NCBI RefSeq assembly: GCF_001425745.1
Contig: NZ_LMDF01000007.1
Span: 1,001,126-1,065,125, forward strand
From: Caulobacter sp. Root343
GTDB taxonomy: Bacteria; Pseudomonadota; Alphaproteobacteria; Caulobacterales; Caulobacteraceae
DNA: 64,000 nucleotides
Reading direction: 5' to 3'
The notes below the pieces were generated by a model, which worked only from the letters and a program-made list of their open reading frames with translations, ran no database searches and had not been told where the DNA came from. Positions 7,823-17,171 of this stretch are shown piece by piece (within the stretch, counting starts at the first letter, position 1; each line of letters starts with the position of its first letter). A program made the translations under genes and the position numbers.

Positions 7823-9159
7823 GCGTCCCTCTGGAAAGGATAGAAGTCGCCGCCAAGGTCGAGGATCCGCGTCAGCTCGTCCAGGGCTTCGCGGCTCTCG
7901 GTCAGCAGATCGGGATCGGCCAGGTCCACCGGAGCCAGGCGCTCGCGGTAGCGGCGCGTGACCCAGTCAGCCAACAGAGTGTGCAGCCCGGGTAGGAAAT
8001 GCTGAGCCGGATTGGCGGCGGCCAGCTCGGCCTCGGTCAGCACGACCCGCAGGCGCAGGCAGGCCGGTCCGCCGCCGTTGCGCATGCTCTGGCGAACATC
8101 GACATAGTCCACACGCCCGATCGGCCCATTCGATGCGATCAGGCCCTCGGCCACCGCAAAGGCCTGCGGGTTGTCGCGCGTCTCGGCCGGCGCCAACAGC
8201 ACCAGGCGTTCCTCGCCGGGTACGACCAGCAGCTGCGAATTGAACAGATAGCTGGCCACCAGATCGGCCATCGGCAGGTCGGCTTCCGAGACCTCGACGA
8301 AGACCGGCTCGAACAGACCGTCAGCGGCGACGCGGACCTGACGCTCCACCAGAGCTCGGTCCTCGAAGGCCCGTTCGTGGAAGAACAGGCACTCGCGCGT
8401 GCCGACACAGACCACGTCGTTGTGGAAGGCTCCGCCCTCGATCGCCGCCTTGGCCTGCTGGGCAAAGACCGCCTTGGCCGCGCTATGGCGACGCTGGATG
8501 GCCTCGGACGCTTCGCGGGTTTGGCGCGCCGGGAACTTGCCATCCCAATGCGCCCAGGCCTCACGTCCCCAGACGAACAGATTGACACCGGGCGCGCCGT
8601 GTTCAGCGCAAAGCCGCACGTGGTTGGCCGCGCCCTCGTCGGCGAAGTGGAGCTGGGCCGGCAGCGGGTCGTGAACGGCGAAGCGGGCTTCGTCCGGGAA
8701 CAGCCGGCGCAGGGCCCGCGTGGTCTGCGGCCCTTCCAGGCTGCGATGCAGATTGGTCAGCAGGTTGGCCGGCGTGAAGTGGACGCGACCGTCGGCCGTG
8801 TCCGCGCTGGGCGTCACCGTGGCGGCGTTGGCGGCCCACATTGGCGAGGCCGAAAAGGCGGCGGCGGCCAGGGCCGGCGCGTCCTTCCAGGCCCGTTCGA
8901 TCATCGCTTCGTCGGAGCCGGTAAAGCCCAACGATTTCAGGAGACCTACAGCGGGACGCTCATGCGGTGGCAGCACGAACTGCGGAATGCCCAGGTCGGA
9001 GAGCTGGCGCATCTTGGAGAGACCTTCCAGCGCCGCGTCGCGCGGATTGGAAACCTCACCGGCGTTCCGGGTGCTGGCCAGATTGCCGGGCGAGAGGCCG
9101 ACATACGAATGGGTCGGCCCGACCAAGCCGTCGCAATTGGCCTCGAAAGCCGAACTCAT
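7819..9159 (-). CDS. astB: N-succinylarginine dihydrolase
   Basis: Second enzyme of the arginine succinyltransferase pathway: hydrolyses N2-succinylarginine to N2-succinylornithine, CO2 and two ammonia. The 446-residue length is normal. The N terminus FEANCDGLVGPTHSYVGLSPGN and the pentein-fold catalytic cysteine C367 (GGGPACLRLRV, equivalent to E. coli C365) identify it firmly. ATG 9159 overlaps the astD stop as ATGA. Confidence 0.97.
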   Translation of the reverse strand: MSSAFEANCDGLVGPTHSYVGLSPGNLASTRNAGEVSNPRDAALEGLSKMRQLSDLGIPQFVLPPHERPAVGLLKSLGFTGSDEAMIERAWKDAPALAAAAFSASPMWAANAATVTPSADTADGRVHFTPANLLTNLHRSLEGPQTTRALRRLFPDEARFAVHDPLPAQLHFADEGAANHVRLCAEHGAPGVNLFVWGREAWAHWDGKFPARQTREASEAIQRRHSAAKAVFAQQAKAAIEGGAFHNDVVCVGTRECLFFHERAFEDRALVERQVRVAADGLFEPVFVEVSEADLPMADLVASYLFNSQLLVVPGEERLVLLAPAETRDNPQAFAVAEGLIASNGPIGRVDYVDVRQSMRNGGGPACLRLRVVLTEAELAAANPAQHFLPGLHTLLADWVTRRYRERLAPVDLADPDLLTESREALDELTRILDLGGDFYPFQRDA

Positions 9160-10610
9160 GACCGCAACCCCTTGATGTCCTTAAGGGTGTCGGTCACCGC
9201 CTCGGCTTCGAAGCTGGCCACTGGATAAGCGCAGTAATCGGCGGCGTAATAGGCGCTAGGCCGATGGTTGCCCGAAGCGCCAAGGCCTCCGAACGGCATC
9301 GAGCCTGCCGCGCCGGTGGTAGGGCGGTTCCAATTGACGACGCCGGCGCGAATGCGCTTCAGGAATTTATCCCAATGCTTTGAATTGTTGGAAATAAGTC
9401 CCGCCGACAAGCCATAGCGGGTGGCGTTGGCGGCCTTAAGCGCGTCGTCAAAGTTCGCCACGCGGCGCACCTGCAACCAGGGTGCGAACAGCTCCTCGTC
9501 AGGCGTGTCGACGCCGGTGACGTCGACCAAGCCCGGGGTCACGAATGCCTCGCCTAGCCCCTCGACCGAGCCCAGCGGCCGGATACGCTCGCCGCCCATG
9601 GTGTCGGCGATGGCGCGCGCGGCGTTGGCGGCGCGGGCCGAGATCAGCGGACCCATGAAGACCTCGCCCTCGCCGTTCCAGGGACCGATCGATAGCCGGT
9701 CGGCCAGCGCCGCGGTCGCCTCGATCACCGCGCGTCCGGAAGCCTCGTCCGACACGATCAGCCGCCGGGCGCACGAACAGCGCTGGCCGGTGGTGATGAA
9801 CGCCGACTGCACGATCAACGCCGCGACGGCCTCGGGTTCGCCCGCGTCCCAGACCACCAGCGGATTGTTGCCGCCCAGCTCCAGAGCCAGGATCACGTCG
9901 GGGCGGTCGGCGAAGTGGCGTCGGAAGAAGGTCCCCGCGGCGGCCGAACCGGTGAACAGCAGGCCGTCGATCTCTTGATTGATCAGCGCCTGGCCGGCTT
10001 CGCGACCGCCCTGGACGAGGTTGATCACGCCCGCCGGAACGCCCGCCGCCTCGAAGGCTTCGACCATCAGCTGGCCGGCCAAGGGCGTCTCCTCCGACGG
10101 CTTGAACACCACGGTGTCGCCGGCCAGCAGCGCGGGCACGATGTGGCCGTTGGGCAAATGGCCCGGGAAGTTGAACGGTCCCAGCACCGCCATCACGCCG
10201 TGGGCGCGGTGGCGCAGCACGGCGCGGCCGAACGGCATCGTGTTCTCGGTGACGCCGGTGCGCTCGTCATAGGCCTTGATCGACAGATCGACCTTGCCGG
10301 CCATCGACCCCAGCTCGGCCCTGGTCTCCCACAGCGCCTTCCCGGTCTCGCGGCTCAGGGCCTCGGCGAAGGCGGCGGTGCTCTCGACCAGGATCTCCTT
10401 GTAGCGGCGAAGAACGGCGATCCGCGCCTCGCGAGGCTGATCCGCCCACGCCGGAAAGGCTCTACGCGCGGCCTCGACGGCCTCGGCGACGTCGGCCTCG
10501 TTGGCCGCGGCTTCACGCCAGACGACTTCGCCAGTGGCCGGGTCGGTCGAGACCAGCTCCGCGCCCCGGCCCGAGCGCCACTTTCCGTCGATGTAGAGAC
10601 CGTCGCTCAT
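9156..10610 (-). CDS. astD: Succinylglutamate-semialdehyde dehydrogenase
   Basis: Fourth step of the AST pathway: NAD-dependent oxidation of N-succinylglutamate semialdehyde to N-succinylglutamate. The 484 residues show an aldehyde dehydrogenase fold with the N-terminal LYIDGKWRSGRG, the cofactor region VLGPFNFPGHLPNGHIVPAL, the general base in LALELGGNNPL and the catalytic C278 in GQRCSCARR, a pattern typical of AstD. Stop-start overlaps with astA upstream and astB downstream show a single translationally coupled unit. Confidence 0.97.
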   Translation of the reverse strand: MSDGLYIDGKWRSGRGAELVSTDPATGEVVWREAAANEADVAEAVEAARRAFPAWADQPREARIAVLRRYKEILVESTAAFAEALSRETGKALWETRAELGSMAGKVDLSIKAYDERTGVTENTMPFGRAVLRHRAHGVMAVLGPFNFPGHLPNGHIVPALLAGDTVVFKPSEETPLAGQLMVEAFEAAGVPAGVINLVQGGREAGQALINQEIDGLLFTGSAAAGTFFRRHFADRPDVILALELGGNNPLVVWDAGEPEAVAALIVQSAFITTGQRCSCARRLIVSDEASGRAVIEATAALADRLSIGPWNGEGEVFMGPLISARAANAARAIADTMGGERIRPLGSVEGLGEAFVTPGLVDVTGVDTPDEELFAPWLQVRRVANFDDALKAANATRYGLSAGLISNNSKHWDKFLKRIRAGVVNWNRPTTGAAGSMPFGGLGASGNHRPSAYYAADYCAYPVASFEAEAVTDTLKDIKGLRS

Positions 10611-11611
10611 GCCTTCACCCGCACCATGTCGCCTTCCCAGAGCCGCAAGGCCTGCGCCGCCTCGCGTCCCACGATCGCCGTATCGCCATCGATCAACACC
10701 GGCGCCCGGACGGCGCGAAAGGCGTTGATCGCGCCGGTGGAAATCAGGGCCTCCTCGCCGAAAGCGTCTTCGCCGAGTTTCAAACGCAGACGCCTGGCCT
10801 CACGCACCGTCTTGATGTCGTCGCGCCGGGCCGCGACCGTTGGCCCGGCGTCGAAGATGTCGATCAGGCCCTCATAGCGGAACCCCTCGGCCTCCAGCAT
10901 CGCGCGCGCGGCCTCGCCTTCGCGGTGCACGCGGCCCAGGGCTTCCCGCGCCTCGCGCGGCAACAGCTCGGCATAGATCGGGTGCCGCGGCGCCAGGTCG
11001 AGGATGAACTGCCCGTCGGTCGAGGCGCTCATTCGGTCGGCTTCGTCGAACTCAAGGCGGAAGAACTTGCTGGCGACGTGGTCCCAGAACGGACAGGAGC
11101 CGTCCTCATCGAACCAGCCGCGCAGCTCGGCCAGCACCATCTCGGCGAAACGCTGCGGCTCGAGGCCGATCAGCATGTAGCGCGACTGGGCCAGCAGCCG
11201 CCCCGCCCCGCCCTTGCGCCGCTCGGGCCGCAGGAACAGCGAACCGACCTCCGACCAACCCGCGCATTCGTTGACCAGAACGAGGGCCCGGTGGTCGAAG
11301 CGTTTCTCCAATGTCGGAGACGACTGGGCGAGGGTCACCACGCGGAACGAAAAGTGCGGTCGCTTCAGTCCTACCCCGGCCTTGACCCCCGCCACGCCGA
11401 TCACGTCACCGGCGTCCAGGTCCTCGAGCATCAGGGTGTACCAGGCCTCCGGCGCGGCGACACCGGCCTGGAAGCTGGCCTCGGACAGCGCCAGCCGCGA
11501 CCGCAATGTCGGCTCGTCCTCCGGCAGGCTGGTGAAGCCGCGCCCGGACAGGACGGCCAGCTCCATCAGGGCGTCGAAGTCGGTGGAACCGGCGGGACGG
11601 ACGACGAGCAT
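10607..11611 (-). CDS. astA: Arginine N-succinyltransferase
   Basis: First enzyme of the AST pathway: transfers succinyl from succinyl-CoA to the alpha-amino group of arginine. The 334-residue length matches the family (about 340). Signatures are MLVVRPAGSTDFDALMELA, the CoA-binding LFLRPERRKGGAGRLLAQSR, and FFRLEFDEADRMSA. The C terminus contains EALISTGAINAFRAVRAPV. It follows the M20 hydrolase gene directly and overlaps astD. Confidence 0.97.
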   Translation of the reverse strand: MLVVRPAGSTDFDALMELAVLSGRGFTSLPEDEPTLRSRLALSEASFQAGVAAPEAWYTLMLEDLDAGDVIGVAGVKAGVGLKRPHFSFRVVTLAQSSPTLEKRFDHRALVLVNECAGWSEVGSLFLRPERRKGGAGRLLAQSRYMLIGLEPQRFAEMVLAELRGWFDEDGSCPFWDHVASKFFRLEFDEADRMSASTDGQFILDLAPRHPIYAELLPREAREALGRVHREGEAARAMLEAEGFRYEGLIDIFDAGPTVAARRDDIKTVREARRLRLKLGEDAFGEEALISTGAINAFRAVRAPVLIDGDTAIVGREAAQALRLWEGDMVRVKA

Positions 11612-12868
11612 TCAGCGGGACTCCCCAAAAGCGCCCATCTGGGCGCGTATCGCTCTGGCGTCGATCTCGCCGTTAGCCAGTTTCATCAGGATCAGGGCCG
11701 AGAGCTGAGCGCGCTCGACGAAGCTCTCGGGGAAGGCGTGCTCGGCCTCGCTATGGATATCGCCACCGCGCACGCCCAGGGTGTCGACGTTCGGCAGCCC
11801 CGAGGCGAACAGGTTGTTGCCCTCGCAGACGCCTCCGGAGGGCTTCCAGGCGATGTCCTGGCCCAGCAAGGCGCCGACGTCCTTGACCGCGCCGAACAGT
11901 CGCTGCTGGGCGGCGTTGAACGGCTTGGCGCCGCGCGTGATCAGGCCATGCAGATGGGCGTGGAGGTCGTCACCGATCTCCGAAACGATGCGCGCGACCT
12001 CGGCCTGGAACCAGGCGGCGGCCGCGGCGTCGGGGAAACGGACGTTGAAGCGGACCACCGCCACGTCCGGCACCATGTTCAGCGGCGCGCCGCCGTCGAT
12101 GCGGGCGACATTGACGGTGACGCCGTCGCGCTGGCCATTGAGGCCGTGGAGCTTCTCGGCCGTCCGCGCCGCGCCGATCACGGCGTTGCGTCCGGCGGCG
12201 AAGTCGCGCCCGGCGTGGGCGGCGCGGCCGTGGATGGCGACATGGAAGTTGCCCGAGCCCTTGCGCGCCGACGCCAGGGCCCCGTCGGCCAAGGCGGGCT
12301 CATAGGTCAGGCCGATATGCCCCTGCCGGGCGAAGTCCGCCAGGATAGGCCCCGAGGCGATCGAGCCGATTTCCTCGTCCGGCGACAGCAGCACGCGATA
12401 GCCCACGTTCGCCGCTTCGGGATGGCGCTCGAAGGTTTCCAGCGCCGCCAGCATCACGGAGATCCCGCCTTTCATGTCGGCGATGCCCGGCCCGTGCAGC
12501 GCGCCATCAGGCCGCGTGCGGACGACCTGGAACGGACTCGTCTCGGGATAGACGGTGTCATAGTGGCCCGTCAGTACGACCTGGACCGGAGCCTCGGGCC
12601 GTACGACCACGGCCAGGCACGGCGGATGGTGAAACTCGCTCTCGCGGCCGTCGGCGCCGACCTCGCGCGACGGCGACAGCGGGATCTCGATCGGCGCGGC
12701 GGGCAGGCGCGCGGCGGCGTCGAGCAAAATTCGCCTCTGACGCTCCAGCCCGGCCAAGTGCCGACTGCCGGAGTTGACGGCGCACCAATCGACGGCGCGG
12801 TCGACGATCTGGCCGCCGTCGCGCGCGATATGATCCAGAACCGCGCGATCTTTCGAATTGAGACGCAT
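11612..12868 (-). CDS. M20 family metallohydrolase in the AST operon
   Basis: A 418-residue dinuclear zinc hydrolase of the M20 (ArgE/DapE/carboxypeptidase G2) family. Metal and catalytic residues are visible: H102 and D104 in LTGHYDTVYP, D131 in GIADMKGG, E165/E166 in LSPDEEIGS, and a final His in GGDIHSEAEHAFPES. The dimerisation-domain histidine lies in RAAHAGRDFAAG. It is the first gene of the operon, starting at ATG 12868 after a GAGGGAGG site. No astE (M14 family) or astC is in the window. Succinylglutamate has the N-acyl amino acid shape that M20 enzymes cleave, so a role as replacement desuccinylase is a reasonable inference; another N-acyl amino acid or peptide substrate is possible. 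Confidence 0.88.
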   Translation of the reverse strand: MRLNSKDRAVLDHIARDGGQIVDRAVDWCAVNSGSRHLAGLERQRRILLDAAARLPAAPIEIPLSPSREVGADGRESEFHHPPCLAVVVRPEAPVQVVLTGHYDTVYPETSPFQVVRTRPDGALHGPGIADMKGGISVMLAALETFERHPEAANVGYRVLLSPDEEIGSIASGPILADFARQGHIGLTYEPALADGALASARKGSGNFHVAIHGRAAHAGRDFAAGRNAVIGAARTAEKLHGLNGQRDGVTVNVARIDGGAPLNMVPDVAVVRFNVRFPDAAAAAWFQAEVARIVSEIGDDLHAHLHGLITRGAKPFNAAQQRLFGAVKDVGALLGQDIAWKPSGGVCEGNNLFASGLPNVDTLGVRGGDIHSEAEHAFPESFVERAQLSALILMKLANGEIDARAIRAQMGAFGESR

Positions 12869-12878
12869 ATAGGCTGGT

Positions 12879-12936
12879 CCTCCCTCAGTCACGATAACCA
12901 AGGGCCGCGGGTAAATCGTGCTCACCTCGAGGGAGG
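12879..12936 (-). promoter_or_regulatory. Candidate SD-sequestering hairpin before the AST operon
   Basis: Read on the minus strand, CCTCCCTC (12936-12929) is exactly complementary to GAGGGAGG (12886-12879), which contains the ribosome binding site of the M20 hydrolase gene, 10 nt before its ATG. Inside lies a second stem, CACGAT (12920-12915) with ATCGTG (12895-12890), closing a 19-nt loop. The two stems are separated by an 8-nt and a 3-nt bulge. If transcribed, the fold would hide the Shine-Dalgarno and could control the whole coupled operon. The inner repeat extends imperfectly (CACGATTTACC / GGTTATCGTG), so it could instead be a protein operator. Confidence 0.5.
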
Positions 12937-12968
12937 TAACCGGGAGCCCGCGCAACAGCCTTGCTTCT

Positions 12969-15900
12969 TTAGTAGTCCTTTCGCCAACGGACGGAAAGCT
13001 TGGCGTCGTTCTGGCCGCCGATCCGCGAGACCAGCGACAGGGTCCGGCGAATCCGCCATTCGACTTGAGCGGCCGGACCTTCACGACCACCGCCGATGAT
13101 CTCGACATAGACGTCGTCGGTCACGTACTTGCCGCCCGACACAGTCATGCCCGTGGCGCTCTCGGCGAAAGCCAGGCGGTCCAGCCGCGCGAAGCTCCTC
13201 AGGTTGCCGATCACGTCGAAGCCTCCGCCGCCCGCCATGGAGGCCAGGGCCGAGGCCAGCTGGGCGGCCTCGATCGGCGACAGCTGGGCCGCGGACGAAC
13301 CAAACAGCACCTGGCTGAGCACCTCGTCGCTGGGCAGCTCGGGCTTGGAGGTCAGGGTGATCTCGGGCTTGGCGGCCGTGCCCTGGATCTTGACCACCGC
13401 CGTCAGGGCCGCGTCCTCGCGGGTCGCCGACAGGTCCAGGCGGATGCGGTCGAGCTGGCTGGACAGATAGACCGTGCCATTCTGGTCGAACTCGAACCGC
13501 TTACCCGCGAAGTCGTATTCGCCACGCACCACCCGCGCCACGCCGCTGAGCGCCGGGGCCAGGGAGGTGCCGCCGACATGGGCGTCCAGCGACAGCTCGA
13601 CGTCCAGGCCACGGCCGCGCACGAACACCCGGCGCGACGCCTTCAGATCAAGGTCGAGGATCATGCCGCCGGTGGTCGGGCGGCGCTGCAAGCCCTGGTC
13701 AAGGTCCTGCGGGCGGTTGCGCTCGACCACGTCCATGGCGACGACGCCGACCGGCGTCTTGCTCTGGGCCGAGACGTCGGCGCGGTCGATGGTCACCGCG
13801 CCGGTCAGCTTGATCTTGCCGTCGGCGGAGCGGTTGATGCTGGTCTGGCCGGTGGCGACGGCCGAGGCCAGGTCGTTGTCGATCAGGCGGAAGCTTTTCA
13901 GGTCCAGTTTGAAACTGCCGACGCCGTCACGGGCCAGGCTGATCCGGCCCGCGCCCGAGACCGAGCCGCCCTGCCCGTCCTCGCCGATGGCCTGGCTGAC
14001 GTCGATGGCGTTGTCGGCCAGGGCCGCGCGCAGGGTGACGTTGCGTAGGCGAAGACCGCTCTGGCCGTCCTCGAAGCCGCCGCTGTCCAGGGTCGCCTGG
14101 CCGATCAGGCGTGGGTCGGCCAGGGTGCCGCCCAAACTGGCTTGCAGATTGATCCGGCCCGATAGCGACCGCTCGGGGCCTAGCAGCAGGTCCCACAGCG
14201 GTTTGATCTCGCCCTGGGCCGAGAACTGCCCTTGAACACCACGCTTCTTGTCGACCATCAGGCGTAGCGGCCGGGCGGAGGCCTCGACGGGGAGCACCAG
14301 ATTGGCTTCGGCTTTCAGGCCCTGACGGTTGTCGCCATCGGCGATGATCGTCAGCTGCCTGTCGGTCAGCTCGCCATGCACCTTGGCGTTCAGGGATTGC
14401 TCGACCTTGGAGCCCCGCTCGCGAGCGTTCGACAGCCGCATGGTGAAGTCGCCGCCCAGGGTTTCCCCTTGGCCATGCAAATTGAACGAACCGTCGATGT
14501 CGCCGTCGAGATCGGGATCGAAGGCGGTCAGGGTCACGCCAGCAAGCTCGGCCTTCAGCATGGCCGTAGCCCCGCCGATGTCGGCGTCGATATCCGCGCG
14601 GCCTTGGTCGATGGCCAGGCGCAGGCGGGCCTGGGTTGGGCCGTCGCCAAACCGGACCTTGGCGGCCTCGCGGGTCTTGATCTCGGTGCGCCCCATGCGG
14701 CCGGTGGCGTTCAGGGTCAGGTCGTAGAGCTTGCCCGTCTGGGCCAGTTCGCCGGTCCCGCCGAAGCGCCAGCGCCCTCCCGGGGCCTCGCCGCGCGCGT
14801 CGATCGACAGCGGCAGGCGCGACAACGGTCCGTCGGCCTTGATCCGCGCCGAACGCACCTTCCAGGCGCCGCTGGCGACGTCCTCGGCGGTCAAGTCCAG
14901 CGTGGCCGTGGCCGCGCCGGCGCCGGGCGCGTCGACCAGCTTGGCTGTGCCCTTGACCTGGCCTTGCGGCAGGAAGGCGCCGGGACCGATCGCGACGGCC
15001 AGGTCGGCGGTGGCCGGCAGGCCGTCACGCAGGCTCATCGCGCCCTTGGCCTTGGCGCCGCCGGCGTCGACGTCCAGCTCGGTGAGCTCGATCCCGCCCG
15101 GCGAGAACCGGAAAGCCGTTCGGCCGCGCGCCGGGCCGTAGCCGCTATCGGCCTGCAAAGCCGCGACGCCATCCGTGGCGTTTGGCCCGTGAGCGAAGGT
15201 CAGGGTCAGGTGCGCCTTGGTCAGCGGCAGCCTGGGCAGATCGATGGCGTCGAAGTCGGCGTTCAGCTCGGCCTTCGGCGCCGACAGCGTGCCGCCGACG
15301 TGACCGTCGCCCGCCGCCTTGCCCGCGATCTCGACCGGACCGGCGCTGAACGGACCCGACGCCGTCCAATCAAGCTTGAAGTCCAGACCGAGGCCCTGAG
15401 CGACCATCTTGCCGGCGCTTCTGAGGCTGGCGGCGGCGCCGTCCAGCTTGGCGTCGGCGACCGTCAGCACGCCGTTGTTCCAGCTGGCCTTGCCGTTCAG
15501 ACGCGGTGTCGCGCCCAACAGGCGGTCGATCTCGGCATAGCCGGTGGCGAACCCCGCCGCGCGGCTATCGACCGTAAAGCTCCAGGGACTGTTGGCGAAG
15601 CTGGAGGCGGTCCACTTGGCCGTGACCGAGCCTTTGGCGCCGGGCCGCACCGGACCCAGGCTGGCCACTTTCATTTCACCGTCGAATGACAGGCCGCCGA
15701 GCACGCCGCGCTCGCCCTTGCCGGTGACGACCAGGTTGGGCGCGTCGACACGGGCGGACTTGATCAGGAAGCGACCACCCTTGACCCGCGCGCCCTCGAA
15801 GCTGGCCTTGGGACTGGAACCCAGCACGGCCAGCAGACCCGTCCCGCCGCCACCCGAGGTAGTCGCCTGGGCCTTGATCTCCAGCTCGCCCTTGGCCCAA

Positions 15901-17171
15901 CGCACCTTGGCGGGCCCCCTGGCGCGCTTGAGCCGATAGCCCAGCAGCTCCAGGTCGGCGACGTCGACATTCCCCTCGACCGAGAAACCGCCCTCCTCAA
16001 GCCGGAAGACGCCGTCAGCCAGGCCGCGCCCCATCTGCGGGATGGTGACGATGCGCTTCAAGGCGCCGACCTGGGCGCTGAGGGCGATGCCGTCCGGACC
16101 GGTCCGCTTCTTGGCGAGATCCGCGAGACCATGGCCGTGCAGCGTCAGGTTCTGGGCGATGATCGCCAAGTTCAGGTCCGACAGCCCGTCCTTGGTCGCC
16201 TTCTTTCCGTCGAGGGTGAAATCCGCTTGCGACCCGAACATGTGGGCCAGACGCTGGGTCAGGATCGAGGCCTCGAGGTCGATGCGGCCGTGCGCCGAGC
16301 CGCCTTCCGGCGTCCAGGCTCCGTCGGCTTGCAACGGGGTCGTGTTTCCGGTGCGCGCCAGGACGTTGAACGACGCGCGACTGGTCGTGCCGTTCGCCTT
16401 GGCCTTCAGATCGAACGGACGGTCCGCGGGCAGGCCCAGCGCGCCGGCGATGGCGCCGCCGTTCGCCTCGGTGGCGTCGGCCATCAGGCGCAGGCTCTTC
16501 GAACGGCCCAGGTCGAAATCGACGTTCAGGTGATCGCCGACATGCAGACGCGAAGCCACCGTTAGCTTGCCCTTCTGACCGCCCTGCCTGGCCATTTCAT
16601 AGTCGCCCGTGACGTCGAAGTCGCCGTCCTTGCCGCTGAACGCCGGCCGGGTGATCAGGCGCAGGGTGAAGGCGTCCAGATCGACCGACACCGGCGCCGC
16701 GCTGGACTTCGGTCCCTTGGGCGCCATGGTCGGCCGGCGCAGGACCAGGACGTCGCGCGCGTCGACCCGCTCGGCGTGAAAGCGGCGACCGAACAGCTCG
16801 GTGGGTCGCCAGGCGACGCGGATGTCATGCGCCTCCAGCCAGACGCCCTTCTCGTCCGAGATGGTCAGGCGGCGGACGCCAAAGTCCTTCCAGATATCGC
16901 CGGACAGTCCCTCGATGTGCAGCTTGCCGATCCGGCCCAGCTTCAAACCGGAGGCGCGGGCCTCGAGGAACATGCGGCCTTGCGGGGTGATCGGGGCGAA
17001 GCGCAATCCGCCCGCCATGACGATCAGGATCCCCGCCAGGATCGCGGAGGCAATCAGCAGCCAGCCGCCCCACCCGATTTTCCTGGCCGCCTGAACGGCC
17101 GTTTCGCCCGCCGCTTCGGCGGCGTGGACGACCGTCTCGGTCAGGTCAGGCTTGTCGTGCTCCCCGCTCAA
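12969..17171 (-). CDS. tamB: TamB, translocation and assembly module subunit
   Basis: A 1400-residue inner-membrane-anchored protein that spans the periplasm and works with TamA in outer-membrane biogenesis (autotransporter assembly and phospholipid transport in other bacteria). One transmembrane helix near residues 33-55 (GWLLIASAILAGILIVMAGG) is followed by a long repetitive beta-rich region and the conserved C-terminal TamB domain (DUF490), with PELPSDEVLSQVLFGSS, QLSPIEAAQLASALASMAGG and a terminal RLSVRW-like strand ending RKDY. The start overlaps the tamA stop as ATGA, matching the usual tamAB operon. Confidence 0.95.
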   Translation of the reverse strand: MSGEHDKPDLTETVVHAAEAAGETAVQAARKIGWGGWLLIASAILAGILIVMAGGLRFAPITPQGRMFLEARASGLKLGRIGKLHIEGLSGDIWKDFGVRRLTISDEKGVWLEAHDIRVAWRPTELFGRRFHAERVDARDVLVLRRPTMAPKGPKSSAAPVSVDLDAFTLRLITRPAFSGKDGDFDVTGDYEMARQGGQKGKLTVASRLHVGDHLNVDFDLGRSKSLRLMADATEANGGAIAGALGLPADRPFDLKAKANGTTSRASFNVLARTGNTTPLQADGAWTPEGGSAHGRIDLEASILTQRLAHMFGSQADFTLDGKKATKDGLSDLNLAIIAQNLTLHGHGLADLAKKRTGPDGIALSAQVGALKRIVTIPQMGRGLADGVFRLEEGGFSVEGNVDVADLELLGYRLKRARGPAKVRWAKGELEIKAQATTSGGGGTGLLAVLGSSPKASFEGARVKGGRFLIKSARVDAPNLVVTGKGERGVLGGLSFDGEMKVASLGPVRPGAKGSVTAKWTASSFANSPWSFTVDSRAAGFATGYAEIDRLLGATPRLNGKASWNNGVLTVADAKLDGAAASLRSAGKMVAQGLGLDFKLDWTASGPFSAGPVEIAGKAAGDGHVGGTLSAPKAELNADFDAIDLPRLPLTKAHLTLTFAHGPNATDGVAALQADSGYGPARGRTAFRFSPGGIELTELDVDAGGAKAKGAMSLRDGLPATADLAVAIGPGAFLPQGQVKGTAKLVDAPGAGAATATLDLTAEDVASGAWKVRSARIKADGPLSRLPLSIDARGEAPGGRWRFGGTGELAQTGKLYDLTLNATGRMGRTEIKTREAAKVRFGDGPTQARLRLAIDQGRADIDADIGGATAMLKAELAGVTLTAFDPDLDGDIDGSFNLHGQGETLGGDFTMRLSNARERGSKVEQSLNAKVHGELTDRQLTIIADGDNRQGLKAEANLVLPVEASARPLRLMVDKKRGVQGQFSAQGEIKPLWDLLLGPERSLSGRINLQASLGGTLADPRLIGQATLDSGGFEDGQSGLRLRNVTLRAALADNAIDVSQAIGEDGQGGSVSGAGRISLARDGVGSFKLDLKSFRLIDNDLASAVATGQTSINRSADGKIKLTGAVTIDRADVSAQSKTPVGVVAMDVVERNRPQDLDQGLQRRPTTGGMILDLDLKASRRVFVRGRGLDVELSLDAHVGGTSLAPALSGVARVVRGEYDFAGKRFEFDQNGTVYLSSQLDRIRLDLSATREDAALTAVVKIQGTAAKPEITLTSKPELPSDEVLSQVLFGSSAAQLSPIEAAQLASALASMAGGGGFDVIGNLRSFARLDRLAFAESATGMTVSGGKYVTDDVYVEIIGGGREGPAAQVEWRIRRTLSLVSRIGGQNDAKLSVRWRKDY

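Noticed and set aside
10925..13099. A 724-codon open frame on the plus strand across the AST operon
   Set aside because: It is antisense to astA and the M20 hydrolase, has an Arg/Gly/His-rich random composition and no recognisable domain. GC-rich DNA leaves the antisense frames open.
12969..17171. TamB internal repeats as a candidate adhesin
   Set aside because: The repetitive beta-rich region and the C-terminal DUF490 domain next to tamA are ordinary TamB features.
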